Source: Arion vulgaris
Taxonomy: Eukaryota > Mollusca > Gastropoda > Stylommatophora > Arionidae
Direction: 5' to 3'
Length of the DNA: 64,000 nucleotides
Assembly: GCA_020796225.1 (NCBI GenBank)
Contig: CM036753.1
Coordinates: 84,788,941-84,852,940 of the forward strand
The notes below the pieces were generated by a model. That model had not been told where the DNA came from and searched no databases. It was given only the letters and a program-made list of their open reading frames with translations. This document shows positions 22,976-33,233 of this stretch, piece after piece; within the stretch, counting starts at the first letter, position 1; the number at the start of each line of letters is the position of its first letter. Made by a program: the position numbers and the translations under genes.

Positions 22976-23784
22976 GTTTCAAAGTAAATATTGAATCAAG
23001 ATATACTGACCCTTGTATTCATTCTGTCACTTACTCCTTCGGACAAAACAAAACTAACAAGAGTCTCTCATTCTCTCTCTTTCACTCAATAATATGTACA
23101 AACATAACAAATAATTCTGAGTCTTGAACAAAGTTCAACTGATCGAGCTGCCACCAGATCACCTCAGGAGAATGTCCACCAGGTGTCACACAGAAGGCAA
23201 ATTTGGCAGAATTTGCCATGCAGTCTAGCAATACCACTGGTAACAGATACAGTGAATATACAATCGTGTCTGAACTTCCAGTTCAAATCTTGGAAAGCAC
23301 AATTCAAAATGGCATTTCTTATGTACGATCTGAAGTTATGGTACATAGTGATATCAACTGTCTTTAGTAGTTCACGATGTATTTATAATATGCATCTGAC
23401 ATCCTTTTTGAAATGTACATGCGTATTTAATATTTGCAGTGAATTATATCTGAGGTTTTAGCGTCTTTCTTGAATTATGAATGAATTGTGAAACCCATTT
23501 GAATATTTACCGATCATGTTATCACACTATGTCATAACTGATAACTTTCAAAGTTACTGTACTGGAAGTGTGTATAACGTATGTTTTCTAGTGCCCAGAT
23601 GGCACGGCGTCAATGTCTCTTGAAGCACATATGTTTCAATAACTAATTGTGCAAATGTCAGTGAAAACTGAACTATCGTTCATTATTCATAATCATGACC
23701 AGATTATCAATGAGCGAACTATAGCAAGTACCGGTAAAGAACACATGATGTTGATATAGACGTTTGTAAAGGTGTCCTGACGTG
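22976..23784 (-). other. Region downstream of the BAMBI-like stop codon
   Basis: Lies just 3' of the last coding exon and probably includes its 3' untranslated region, but I found no convincing polyadenylation signal. No repeat family recognised. Confidence 0.35.
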
Positions 23785-24176
23785 TCATGACTGAAGGAAC
23801 AACTTTGTCTCACTGCCCGATGATGACCTCTCACTGTCTGTGCACCTATTGCCCTTGCTGCAAGGTGGTTCTGTCTGCTTCTTACACGTACACTGGCAAT
23901 GATGAGGCGCCACAACCTGCTTCTGTGTCAGTACTGCCCCATGGTCATGATGGTAGTGGTGGAAGTTGTCATGGTGGTGGAAGTCTGTGCGTCGCCTCAA
24001 CAAATACATGGCAAAAATGATGAGAGCCAACAGCACACATACTCCAGCTACTGGCACGGCTATGTATATAGGATTAATGACTTTTGAGTGTTGAGACTTT
24101 TGCTGAGGTTCGACATTTGAGCAGTTGGTGCGTGCAGACTCGAACTGTTGTTGGCCATTGGTTCCATCCTCTTTAC
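23785..24176 (-). CDS. BAMBI: BAMBI-like pseudoreceptor, last coding exon (membrane span and cytoplasmic tail)
   Basis: This exon encodes 129 residues and the stop codon (23785-23787). A good acceptor (tttatttattctgcag) precedes it, and it begins with two bases that complete the codon opened by the exon at 31281-31523, so the two exons join in frame. After a short juxtamembrane stretch (possible N-glycosylation site NCS at exon residue 18) comes a single transmembrane helix, IYIAVPVAGVCVLLALIIFA with MYLL (exon residues 37-60), followed by RRR. Vertebrate BAMBI has a very similar IAVPIAG-type helix. The tail is short, has a histidine-rich run (HHHDNFHHYHHDHG) and a cysteine cluster (HCQCTCKK), and lacks any kinase domain, as expected for a receptor that blocks BMP/activin signalling without signalling itself. 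The BAMBI call rests on the combination with the ectodomain exon; an unrelated TGF-beta-receptor-like protein is the alternative. Confidence 0.75.
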
Positions 24177-24273
24177 CTGCAGAATAAATAAAGATGGGAT
24201 TGTCAAATACAATGGGACAAGTAGAAACTATCAGCTAATTTCGTCTTGAAATTGTTAAACGGATGGTACTTAC

Positions 24274-24354
24274 GTATCTGCTTAGTTTTTTTGTTGTGTC
24301 TTTCAATGTAAACATCCAGATGTGGCACAGAGAACATAATGTCAGGAGAAATAT
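24274..24354 (-). other. Candidate 81-bp cassette exon of the BAMBI-like gene
   Basis: A consensus donor (gatac/gtaagt) ends an 81-base open stretch that could be included between the two firm exons without changing frame. It would encode ISPDIMFSVPHLDVYIERHN then KKTKQI, a basic juxtamembrane segment. The acceptor (tcaacaag) has a weak pyrimidine tract. Twenty-seven open codons can occur by chance, so this is only a candidate. Confidence 0.25.
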
Positions 24355-24488
24355 CTTGTTGAACAATGCTCTTTTAGTGTTTGTGGTGACATGTTTTCCT
24401 TTTAAAATTAAGACTGTGTTCTATAATTTATTTTACTTCACTACAAAATGTTGGATTCCGTTAGTTAGCTGCTATCGTAAATATGTAC

Positions 24489-24489
<1 letters not shown>

Positions 24490-24527
<38 letters not shown>

Positions 24528-25305
24528 GATCGTTCTTTTGGCCATTTTGATCATTCTTATAGTGACATATAAACAGCCTTTGCTTAGAACGTATTTTTAC
24601 GTCACACCTTTCATCGCCATTTTTTTAGCTCTGGTGCTTATCCTTCGACGACGTGTCCGGTTTCAGCCAGCGTTTACTGGGTTCGCTGTCCGTCAGCCTT
24701 TGACTGTCCCCAGCCTACCTGCAAGGCAACAGGTTGATATTTTCTTTTAGGGTATCGACCCTTAGAAAACCTTCCCTCCCGAGTTGTTGAGCGTCATTTG
24801 TCCAGGTTACCAGTCTTTTTTTGAACTACTTGGTTTGCCTGCCGTCCAGTTTTGTGTACGGTTTACTCCGCTAGGCTTTGATTGTCCCCAATCTAACTAC
24901 AAGCCTGTAGTAGTTCCATGCGAGGGAAAAAGCGCACTGGATTCAGGCCTCTGCTGGGCCCTCCAGTGTACCTATCTAATGCACTCTGCTTTCTTGGTTG
25001 TCGCTATGGAGAAGCTTTGAAATGTCAGATTAAACTTAGCGGTTTTGTACACATGTGTCGAGGTTCTCATAATCGATATTTTTTCAGCACTTAGAAAATG
25101 ATTTCTTCTTCTTCTCGTTCGCTGATGTTCAATGTCTACACAATGAGACCGGTTCTCTGGATGTATGTTGTTCTATTTGTTAGTTCATCAAAGCTTCCAG
25201 ACAGCTTTGTGTTGATGTCTGTCTCTTTTGGCCGGAATGACATCTTTAAAAGTACCGTTCTTACTGAAAGCGCATGCTTGCTTCGACAATGTTTCTGACA
25301 CGTAT
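24490..25305. other. (CT)n microsatellite and unidentified G+C-richer sequence
   Basis: (CT)n at about 24493-24525. The next 500 bases are less A+T rich and hold an internal imperfect repeat (tttgactgtccccagcctac near 24699; tttgattgtccccaatctaa near 24877), suggesting an unlisted element. Confidence 0.35.
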
Positions 25306-25309
25306 AAAT

Positions 25310-25800
25310 CATCATCAAATAGCTAGTCTGAGCAGAACTTTGCCACACCAACAGTTCTCCGAAATTTCTCTCTCATATGCCAGGCGTCTCGCTTCTGCAG
25401 CCATCATGTTCAAACCATCGGTTACATCCTGAATCCATCTTCTCCTTGGTCTTCCTCTTCTTCTCTTATAAATATATATCATATATATCATCATCAAATA
25501 GCTTGTCCTGAGCAGAACTTTGCCATCCCAACAGTTCTCCGAAATTTCTCTCTCATAGGCCAGATGTCCTGCCTCTGCAGCCGTCATGTTCAAACCATCA
25601 GTTACATCCTGAATCCATCTTCTTGTGGTCTTCCTCTTCTTCTCTTGCCGGTATGCCTCCTTCCATGATGGTCTTCTCCAGCCCTAAATATCTTTTTATA
25701 TGTCCAAAATACCTCAATTTTCTCTTTCTTATTTGTAGCATCAGCCAGTTTTCTTTGATTTTCAGTTCTTTCTGGATAGATCTATTTGTTCTCTTCTCTG
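25310..25800 (-). mobile_element. LINE 3' end with its last block duplicated
   Basis: Minus strand reads WIQDVTDGLNMTAAEAGHLA and YEREISENCW, followed by a second copy, RRRGRPRRRWIQDVTDGLNM with AAEARRLAYEREISENCW. The two blocks (about 25488-25660 and 25314-25485) are a tandem duplication like the fourfold one at 12107-12675. The upstream part reads YLGQRREQIDLSRKN-like LINE sequence. Confidence 0.8.
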
Positions 25801-25977
25801 TCCAAGATATACGAAGGACTTTTCTGAAACACTTATATTCAAATATTCATATATGTCACGTTGTCTAATATTCAGAATGGGCAATATGTACCTCTGGATT
25901 CTGTCGCCGAAACCACTATTATAGGCTTGGAGAAGGGAAGCTATGAAATAGTTTTCTCCGTGTTCCTCTACTATTGA

Positions 25978-26240
25978 GCATAGACTAACTTATCCACCAG
26001 CATAGACTAACTTATCCCCCAGCATAGACTAACTTATCCACCAGCATAGACTAACTTATCCCCCAGCATAGACTAACTTATCCACCAGCATAGACTAACT
26101 TATCCACCAGCATAGACTAACTTATCCCCCAGCATAGACTAACTTATCCACCAGCATAGACTAACTTATCCACCAGCATAGACTAACTTATCCCCCAGCA
26201 TAGACTAACTTATCCACCAGCATAGACTAACTTATCCACG
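25978..26240. repeat. Minisatellite, 22-bp unit, about 12 copies
   Basis: Units of catagactaacttatccacc plus ag; a C/A variant (cccc versus cacc) alternates through the array. Located inside the gene's intron. Confidence 0.95.
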
Positions 26241-26397
26241 AACCTGGATAATAACATGTTCAAATATATCAGTGGGAAGCTTATCATAACCTAATGGCCA
26301 CTTTGACATTTCTACAACGAGGGAACACGTTTTTGATCTGACATATATTATACTTATCAGTTACTCAATCAAGCTACGGGTTGGTATCCATTTACAC

Positions 26398-26720
26398 CAT
26401 TACAAGCTTGTAGTGGGTCACCGATAGCGAACTTGATAACCCTGTGAGCTAGTGACCACGTACCGTGGAATTTTCGGGGTTCGATGCCAGCTTGGGTAAA
26501 ATATTCTCGCTGTGCACACGGTACGCGGTTGGACTGCCGAAAACCCTGATTCTTTACTTCTGGTTTCAAATTACAAGTATCTATGAAGTCGGAGTAAGGT
26601 TTATCTGAATGGCGACATACACTGGTGATAAAAGCCATCACGCAAAAATCATTTTTAAAAACAGACGTGCTGAATTTTTAAGACTTGGGATCGACTCTTT
26701 ATTTTTCTGACAATTTACAA
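26398..26720 (+). mobile_element. SINE G, tRNA-derived
   Basis: Head with B-box ggggttcgatgcc at about 26478-26490 and an upstream A-box-like region (gatagcgaacttgataacc). The tail half (tatgaagtcggagtaaggtt, ctgaatggcgac, catcacgcaa) recurs at 63690-63860, which is why I treat it as a family. Confidence 0.55.
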
Positions 26721-26864
26721 AGAATAGAAAAAAAAAAATATGACTGGCACAGCTCTAACTTTGTTGTTTATAAGAAACTTGTTGTCCTTCTTGATATGAG
26801 TCTTACAGTAGCCGATAACAGGTGCCATTTCTGTCCACAGTGTTAGGTTTTATTTTTATGACAA

Positions 26865-27345
26865 AAGGATACACGCTACAGCAGCCGAAGTGAAATTTTA
26901 CAATATCAGAGGAAATGAACACGCTGACAAGTAGCTAAGGAAGGAGGGAGGCTACCGCAGACTGATCACGAGATCAGCTACGAGGAGGCCAGAACAGCCA
27001 TCGGCTGGCAGTATAAAAACAAATGGTCAAAAGACCATCCACAGGACAACAGCAGTAATGGGTACTATGGTCTGTCCCGTAGTGAATGTTGCCATAATCC
27101 GCCTCCGTACCGTCCATAACAGACTTCGAGCCCACATATTTCGAAAATTCAAAATTGGCACAACTAGCCTGTACCACTGTGAAAAGGCGGACATGACAGC
27201 AGAGCACATACTGCAAGACTGCCAGCGGCTAGCAGCCCCGAGAAAAGTAACTGGCCGTTAACACAGAGCTTCGTGAGAAGCAGTACGAAGGGTCCATCAA
27301 AGCAACAGTGAAATTCATGATAAAAGTTGGTTCACCAGTCTAGGC
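26865..27345 (+). mobile_element. RNase H-type LINE, C-terminal half
   Basis: Plus strand reads IRGNEHADK (end of RNase H), then LRKEGG, TTAVMGTMVCPVVNVAIIRL, RTVHNRLRAHIFRKFKIGTT and MTAEHILQDCQRLAAP, with frame changes. It ends at agttggttcaccagtctagg, the same point as the minus copy at 37590-38165. Confidence 0.8.
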
Positions 27346-27349
27346 GGGG

Positions 27350-27386
<37 letters not shown>

Positions 27387-27700
27387 TGCAATTTTGTCCA
27401 CACTACATTAAAATCTGGTGCAAATTTCAGTTCCTGGTACACGTACAGAACTGTAGAGCTTGCGTACTTGTGTAGCGAAGATTGTGTGCAGACGGACACA
27501 TGGCTGATTCACTTGGACCTAGGGGAGCACTGAAGAACAAGGTGTATCAACACAGCACTTTTGGACCTTGTTGACAATCAATGCTTTCGTAAGCCAGGGT
27601 ATGGATTGTATGCACTTGAGCAGACATAAAACAGCCTCTACAAAGGGATTTCACCTCTATCCTTGCACTTGTTGATGCGAAACCAAAGAGGGTCATTTGA
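27346..27700. other. (GA)n microsatellite, otherwise unidentified
   Basis: (GA)n at about 27352-27384 directly follows the LINE end. The rest was not recognised. Confidence 0.45.
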
Positions 27701-27800
27701 TCCTTAAAAGGATGATTCGTGCAATACTTTGGGCAAGTGGCGTGCTATTTCTGCGGAGAGAGACCGAGCTGTATGGGATCAAACCCAAAGCAATTAAATT
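27701..27800 (+). mobile_element. SINE D fragment
   Basis: Matches the middle of SINE D: gtgcaatactttgggcaagt, ggcgtgctatttctgcggag, gaccgagctgtatggg. Confidence 0.65.
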
Positions 27801-27833
27801 AATCCATCATCTTTTAGACTCTATCTAAAGAAT

Positions 27834-28005
27834 ATCGTCTTCTTCTTTGCGTTCGTTCTTTACGACAAATTTTAATCACTCTGTGATATGTTTGATCTTT
27901 GCCAAGAACGTGTATACGTTGCACATTGGTTTGGTAAGCCCCTAAACGCATAGACTTCTACACATTTAGGAAACATGCATCCGATTTCAGCCAAATAAAG
28001 AATAT
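27834..28005 (-). mobile_element. SINE A, 5'-truncated
   Basis: Tail half of SINE A in minus orientation: cttcttctttgcgttcgttc, gccaagaacgtgtatacgtt, gacttctacacatttagg and atgcatccgatttcagcc, where it stops before the core. Confidence 0.75.
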
Positions 28006-28039
28006 ATAAGAACACACACAACAACGGTTCCATCACTTT

Positions 28040-28224
28040 CTCTCTTTTGTACCTTTTTTAAACCCTGGTTGAGGCATAATATACTATGGGGCACTGCATA
28101 GTCTTCCTATCTCTAGTTAGCTCCCGCTTTTCAGCTCTTCTGATACCTTAACCTCTGTCTCCAAATTTCTTCTTTATGTATCTCTTCGTTAATCTCTTTC
28201 TCGGCTTCCCTCTCTTTCGTGTTC
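28040..28224 (-). mobile_element. LINE 3' end, cut by the Penelope-like element
   Basis: Minus strand aligns to the end of the LINE at 20573-20840: KRERGKPRKRLTKRYI, then LTRDRKT. The Penelope-like element begins directly upstream in LINE orientation. Confidence 0.65.
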
Positions 28225-28235
28225 CCTTGGTTCAT

Positions 28236-28621
28236 TATAGTTTTACAAAATACAGAAACAGTGACGATAAACAGCAACGTTTCGATCAAAAGGCCTTTAT
28301 CAAGCAAACGACACAACAGGAGTGACGAATTTCAGAGAACACTTACAAATGGACGATAACGGAAACATGCAAATGTATCTAATGAAAATCTGGGAATAAA
28401 AACGAATAACGAAATGAGTGCAACACAAAACTAGAATTGGAAAAGAAGAGAAACAATATACAATCAAGTGAAAATATAAATTATATATATGAAGCAAATA
28501 CACATATAGATTACAAGGCATGAGATGAGAAAGTACTAAGAAGCATAGGAATGTAATGCGTTGAGTCCAAGAGGCCGCAAGGTACCATATAACGAAATAA
28601 AACGGTTCTCCAAAGCAAATC
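28236..28621 (-). repeat. Left arm of Penelope-like inverted repeat
   Basis: Reverse complement matches 30182-30570 almost end to end, for example tagattacaaggcatgagat here and atctcatgccttgtaatcta in the right arm. It is therefore an inverted copy of the element's own 3' region placed at its 5' side. Confidence 0.9.
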
Positions 28622-28700
28622 TCTGTGTCATCGATATTGTGTGTAGACGGACACATGACTTTGTGTCATCGATAGCTATTTAGGCAAACCCGCATTTTAT

Positions 28701-29897
28701 ATGCTCCCCAAAATTCATAAACTGAACAATCCGGGTAGGCCCATCGTTTCTACTTGCTCTTGTCCTACGGAACATATCTCCAAATTTCTTGACAGTATCT
28801 TCAATCCTATAGTCGCCACACTACTTTCATTCTTGAAAGATACGAGCCACACCTTGTCTGTTTTTTCGTCTATTGAGTTGTTGCCTGGCAGGACTTACCT
28901 TCTCTTCCTCCTTGATGTGTGCTCATTGTACACCTCCATACCTCATTCCGACGGACTTCAAGCTCTTCAGTTCTTTCTCGACAGGAGAACTAACCCACTT
29001 GTCTCCACCTCGGCTCTCCTTCGTCTTGCAGAACCAGTTCTCACTCTCAACTCCTTTCAGTTCAATGACCAGTTCTTTGAGCAGATCAGTGGGGTCGCCA
29101 TGGGTACTAAAATGGGACCCAGTTATGCTTGTCTATTCATGGGTCATCTTGAACACCTAGTATGGAATTCCTATGATGGCCCTCTTCCGTCTGTGTATCA
29201 TAGATACATTGATGATTGTATTGGCATTACCGATATGCCTGAAGCCGATTTCTCACGCTTCATTAATTTCATTAATGTCTTCAATTCTGCTATTCGGTTT
29301 ACATCTCACATCTCTACTTCTTGTGTCAACTTTCTTGACATCACTACCACCATCAGCCTATCCACCATCACTACATCAGTATACTACAAGCCTACTGATG
29401 CACATAGTTTTCTTCTTTATACCTCTTCCCATTCCCAGGCTTTTCGTGACTCTTTACCATTCTCTCAACTCTTGCGCCTTCGTCGCCTCTGTAGCGAGGA
29501 CGATGATTTTCTCGATAGAGCTAACGAGATGCTTGATTTCTTCCGTAAGCGCTTATACCCGGATAAGGTGCTTGCATTTGCTATGCGGCGCGTTCAGCAA
29601 ATTTTTCGCCAGGAGGCTCTCTCTAACCAGCATAGTTCCAATTCTGACAGGGGGAAACTTGTCTTAACTTTCCACCCTCATAGTTCCCTTGTGAAGAAAG
29701 TCTTATTTCGTCATCTCTCCATTCTTCAGTCTGATCCTGAGACACGATCAATCTTCCAACACTACCCTTTGGTGGCGTACAGACGGGACAGAAGTCTTAA
29801 TGATATTTGGTTCACAGTCGCCTCAAGCCTAATATCCAGAGTCATTTTGGCAGCATCCAGTGTGGCCGTCGGAGCTGCAACACGTGTGCTTATGTAA
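28701..29897 (+). pseudogene. Penelope-like reverse transcriptase, broken
   Basis: Open frame of 398 codons counted from an internal ATG; the family frame starts well upstream and is lost. It opens at FYMLPKIHKLNNPGRPIVS. RT motif A is LLDVCSLYTSIP (catalytic D72), motif B SGVAMGTKMGP (130-140), motif C YIDD (169-172), followed by NFLD (210-213) and YYKPTD (228-233). The RT core therefore keeps its catalytic aspartates. From about 29800 this frame no longer matches the family; the homologous sequence continues two frames away, so a frameshift lies near there. Full-length Penelope proteins are usually around twice this length. Confidence 0.9.
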
Positions 29898-30291
29898 TAC
29901 AGATCCGCACTGTGTCTTTTCCAAAAGCCACGTTCGTTATTGAAGACAGTTTCACATGCGAGTCCCGGAATATTATCTATGCAATTATCTGCAAGCGGTG
30001 CAACAAGGCCCATATTGGGGAAACCGGCAAGAGACTCAGTGACCGATTTGCCCAACACTTGCGCGATATACGCCAATGCTCTGTGACCCTGTAGCTACCC
30101 ATTTCAATGATACTGGCCATTCAGGAGCTTGCGATGTCCAGGTCACAGCCATCCGATCATGTTCCTCTGATGATCGTAGTCGATTTGCTCTGGAGAACCG
30201 TTTTATTTCGTTATATGGTACTTTGCGGCCTCTTGGACTCAACGCATTACATTCTATGCTTCTTAGTACTTTCTCATCTCATGCCTTGTAA
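29807..30291 (+). pseudogene. Penelope-like GIY-YIG endonuclease domain, frameshifted
   Basis: Downstream continuation of the same protein. It has the cysteine linker CGRRSCNTC, then the GIY-YIG core as IIYAI ... AHIGET, followed by R and H (LSDRFAQHL). Near 30085 the frame shifts again to HFNDTGHSGACDVQVTAI and ALENRFISLYGTLRPLGLN, which holds the expected catalytic glutamate (LEN). All key residues survive but in three frames overall. Confidence 0.85.
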
Positions 30292-30570
30292 TCTATATGT
30301 GTATTTGCTTCATATATATAATTTATATTTTCAGTTGATTGTATATTGTTTCTCTTCTTTTCCACTTCTAGTTTTGTGTTGCACTCATTTCGTTATTCGT
30401 TTTTATTCCCAGATTTTCATTAGATAAATTTGCATGTTTCCGTTATCGTCCATTTGTAAGTATTCTCTATAATTCGTCACTCCTGTTGTATCGTTTGCTT
30501 GATAAAGGCCATTTGGTGAAAACGTTGCTGTTTATCGTCACTGTTTCTGTATTTTGTAAAACTATAGTAC
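30182..30570 (+). repeat. Right arm of Penelope-like inverted repeat
   Basis: Forward partner of 28236-28621. It overlaps the end of the endonuclease frame and runs through the 3' untranslated part. It contains a hammerhead-like block, cttgataaaggcc ... ggtgaaaacg, at 30498-30524. Confidence 0.9.
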
Positions 30571-30839
30571 TTTGTTTGTACGTGTTTCGCTATTTACCAA
30601 ATTTTACTGCAGTCTTCCCCCTTGGTTCATTATGGATTTCATGTAAACATTTCTCGTTTTCATATTTCGGCTTTGATGTCAAACACTATCACTCAATTTC
30701 ATTGGGAATATTTACTTTCCCCTTGACACATCAATTCAAACATCGATTTTTTTTTTATTTGTATGTTACCTTTTACCTAGACTTCAAACATTTATTCTTG
30801 TTAGAGTTAACTTATTTTCATACCCACTTTGTGTTACCA

Positions 30840-31255
30840 GAGCCAAAATTGGACAATGAGCAAAGCGTAGTCGCAAAAATAATTACATGTGAAATACGGT
30901 GCCTGCGAAAAGTTGCAAACAACACAAGAAAAGACAGAGTCACCAACTTCAGCATAAGAAAGAAAGTTGGCACAGAACCTTGCTTGAATTACATTGAGAA
31001 ACAAAGAATGAAGTGGTTTGGCCAATTAATAAGAATGCATCCAAACTCCACAGTATACACAGTCTTCTACAACAGAACACCAGGAAAGAAGGAGAGAGGA
31101 AGACCACGCAAAAAATGGTTAGATAACATAGCAGAATCCTGTCAAAGAGCAAAAATAACAATCACACAAGCCACCAGAACAAGGCAAGACAAAAACAGAA
31201 AACCATGACACTGGACAACAACCCGGTAACAGTGTGACGACAAATGAAGAAGAAG
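30840..31255 (+). mobile_element. LINE 3' end
   Basis: Plus strand reads AKIITCEIRCLRKVANNTRK, RVTNFSIRKKVGTEP, RMKWFGQLIRMHPNSTVYTV and KERGRPRKKWLDNIAESCQR, ending with a stop and an (AAG)-rich tail just before the BAMBI-like exon. Open for more than 110 codons. Confidence 0.85.
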
Positions 31256-31280
31256 AGTTAACATATTCTCTCTCTCTCAC

Positions 31281-31523
31281 CTGAAGATGTCACTGTAGGT
31301 ATGGTATGCTTATTACAAAGGTCTTTGTGATGACAACAATAAACAGCTGGCCATTCCACTTCTACACCGGTTGGTTTACGATTCTCACACGCAAGTGGAG
31401 CAGGATCACATCCATGATTGAGCGTATTGTGTAAGAGTTCAGTATAGCAAGATTTTGTTCCCATACATGTAGTCTTGCCCGCATCTTTACATTCTTCTGT
31501 GTTACATATGCATCGAATTTGTC
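31281..31523 (-). CDS. BAMBI: BAMBI-like pseudoreceptor, ectodomain exon
   Basis: A 243-base exon on the minus strand with a clean acceptor (catttccatttcag/gacaaa) and donor (catcttcag/gtgaga), phase 1 at both ends. It encodes a secreted-type cysteine-rich domain: IRCICNTEECKDAG, TTCMGTKSCYTELLHN, HGCDPAPLACENRK and VYCCHHKDLCNKH. Ten cysteines, with the closing CC-x5-CN pattern, define the three-finger ectodomain of TGF-beta receptors; the C-x-C start and spacing fit BAMBI best. It lacks its signal peptide, which in BAMBI genes is on a preceding exon; I could not find that exon upstream. With the 23785-24176 exon it gives about 210 residues, close to the mature part of the roughly 260-residue vertebrate protein. 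Expected role: a membrane decoy that lowers BMP/activin signalling. Confidence 0.78.
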
Positions 31524-31875
31524 CTGAAATGGAAATGTATATCAACAATGAATAAAAGTTGTAAAACATGTCTCAAATGGTGGAATACGAACATAAATCT
31601 GTAAATTCTAGCAACTTTTTTATTACAACATTGATTCATTATGAGTTGGTATGTTCTTAATATTAAAATATTCAGGTAATAAACGTACACAATATATTAT
31701 AAATGTGTAACAATACAACACATCGAATGTGTCGGAGTACGTACATACATACATGGAGAGTACAGTTTGGAATTTTCAAAGTCAGTGCAATTATTCATGT
31801 CTTTAAGCTTGGAAATACTTTCTATTCTTACAAGCGACAAATATTCGGTTATTGTGGATAAAGAATATATGCAAA
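31524..31875. other. Upstream intron sequence, nothing recognised
   Basis: A+T-rich. No signal-peptide-like exon with a phase 1 donor is evident here. Confidence 0.4.
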
Positions 31876-31879
31876 CGTT

Positions 31880-32165
31880 CCTATGCGTGTTCTTGCCAAA
31901 AGCTATCACATTGTCAGCAAGTGAATATAAACACAATCATCAAAAAGAGACGACTGAAATGGATCGGACATCTGATACGCATAAAAACTAATTATGTCCC
32001 CAAAACTGCACTAAGATGGACACCAGAGGGTAAACGAAAAAGCGGAAGACCCAAAACGACCTGGATGAGAACAAGAAGAGCAAGAACTGAAATGAATCAC
32101 AACTGGAACACAATACAGACGTTAGACCAAGGAATACGGTGTTAGACTATAACTCTGGCACACGA
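31880..32165 (+). mobile_element. LINE 3' end
   Basis: Reads IIKKRRLKWIGHLIRIKTNY, VPKTALRWTPEGKRKSGRPK and TTWMRTRRARTEMNHNW, the usual RLKW-x-GH ... RGRP LINE terminus. Confidence 0.85.
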
Positions 32166-32290
32166 CGGGGGATGTGGTCAACATCACGCCTGTGCCTTTG
32201 TTTCCCGGTGTTTATCTCCTACCCAAATGAGGATGGTTGGACTTGAGAGCCGTATGGTTGGAAGAAATGTTTATTCTCACTGTGGAAGTG
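32166..32290 (+). repeat. Dispersed repeat H
   Basis: Shared blocks gtcaacatcacgcc, ctttgtttcccggtgtt and tatggttggaagaaatgttt. Related copies at 51650-51770 (plus) and 53085-53180 (minus). Element class unknown. Confidence 0.5.
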
Positions 32291-32309
32291 AGCCTGGACC
32301 ACCTACGAA

Positions 32310-32640
32310 GCAAGTGTTCTAAAAGTTGCCATCTTTGAACAATAATTGTCGTTTGATATAGCAGAGCATGAAATCAACTCGTAGTGGAAGATTTTCTTTA
32401 TAGAAACAGTACCCAAAGTTCCCATCTTTGGCAAATAATTGTCGTTTAATATTGTAGAACATATAATGAAATCAACTCGTGATGGAAGATTTTCTTTACA
32501 GAAACGGTAGCCAAAGTTCTCATCTTTGGCAAATAATTGTCGTTTTATATAGCAGAGCATCATATAATGAAATCAACTCGTGATGGAAGATTTTCTTTTT
32601 AGAAACGGTACCCAAAGTTGCCATCTTTGACAAATAATGC
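32310..32640. repeat. Tandem repeat, about 95-110 bp, three copies
   Basis: Each copy holds ccatctttg-c-aaataattgt, atgaaatcaactcgtgatgg and agattttctttatagaaac; copies differ by small indels. Confidence 0.9.
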
Positions 32641-33198
32641 AGACATTATATGTTTGTTATAGCGTAAGAAAGCAGAATGGCCGCCGTATTTTTTCCTCCT
32701 CCTTTCATCACCCCTCCTAACCATTTCCCAATGTTAACATAACAAATTCTGGAAAGAGGGCGCCAGCTGAAATCCTGGCCATCTATTACCTTGGGGCAGA
32801 TATCCGTTCATCTAATGGCCTGCATACATAAATATTATGACAAACATTTTCTACCTCGCTTATGCCCCACACCCTCTCCGTACAGAACTACGCTGATGTT
32901 CTGTTTCTATTTCTTAACTTTAACCTGGCATCAAACGTATATTTCTGTTAGAACACGCACAGTCTTGTTTAGATTTCTGTAATTCGAAGAAGGTCGAAGC
33001 TTTGAGACTGGCCGCTAAGATAATACCCGTAGGCAGTCATTTCCAAGTCATGTATCAGCCTCATGATCTTTCTACCCACTTGATTGTAATCTGATTCGAT
33101 CCGCCTCTACGTAGTGACGCCACCTCACGTTACTGCACACTGTGCTGAGAGTGAAAGTCGTCTGTCTATGGCAAGCGCTAAGCTATAGACGTAGAGTA

Positions 33199-33233
<35 letters not shown>

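Larger units (their letters stand above)
28239..30619 (+). mobile_element. Penelope-like retroelement, 5'-truncated
   Basis: Reverse transcriptase and GIY-YIG endonuclease regions (next two entries) flanked by inverted copies of one terminal repeat, an arrangement known for Penelope elements. A 14-bp direct repeat, ccttggttcattat, at 28225-28238 and 30620-30633, is a good TSD candidate. The N-terminal region and first RT motifs are missing and two frameshifts break the ORF, so it cannot be autonomous. Confidence 0.9.
24177..31280 (-). other. Intron of the BAMBI-like gene, 7.1 kb, full of mobile elements
   Basis: The donor (cttcag/gtgaga, at 31280) and acceptor (ctgcag/gtaaag, at 24177) define this intron. 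It contains a Penelope-like element, at least four LINE ends, fragments of SINEs A, D and G, a 22-bp array and microsatellites, so almost all its length is insertions. Confidence 0.7.

Noticed and set aside
28873..29667. Additional open frames of 95 and 164 codons
   Set aside because: Shadow frames of the Penelope reverse transcriptase, which has the conserved motifs in its own frame.
31281..31523. Three-finger toxin exon
   Set aside because: The cysteine pattern alone would allow it, but the downstream in-phase exon adds a membrane helix and cytoplasmic tail, which fits a BAMBI-type receptor.
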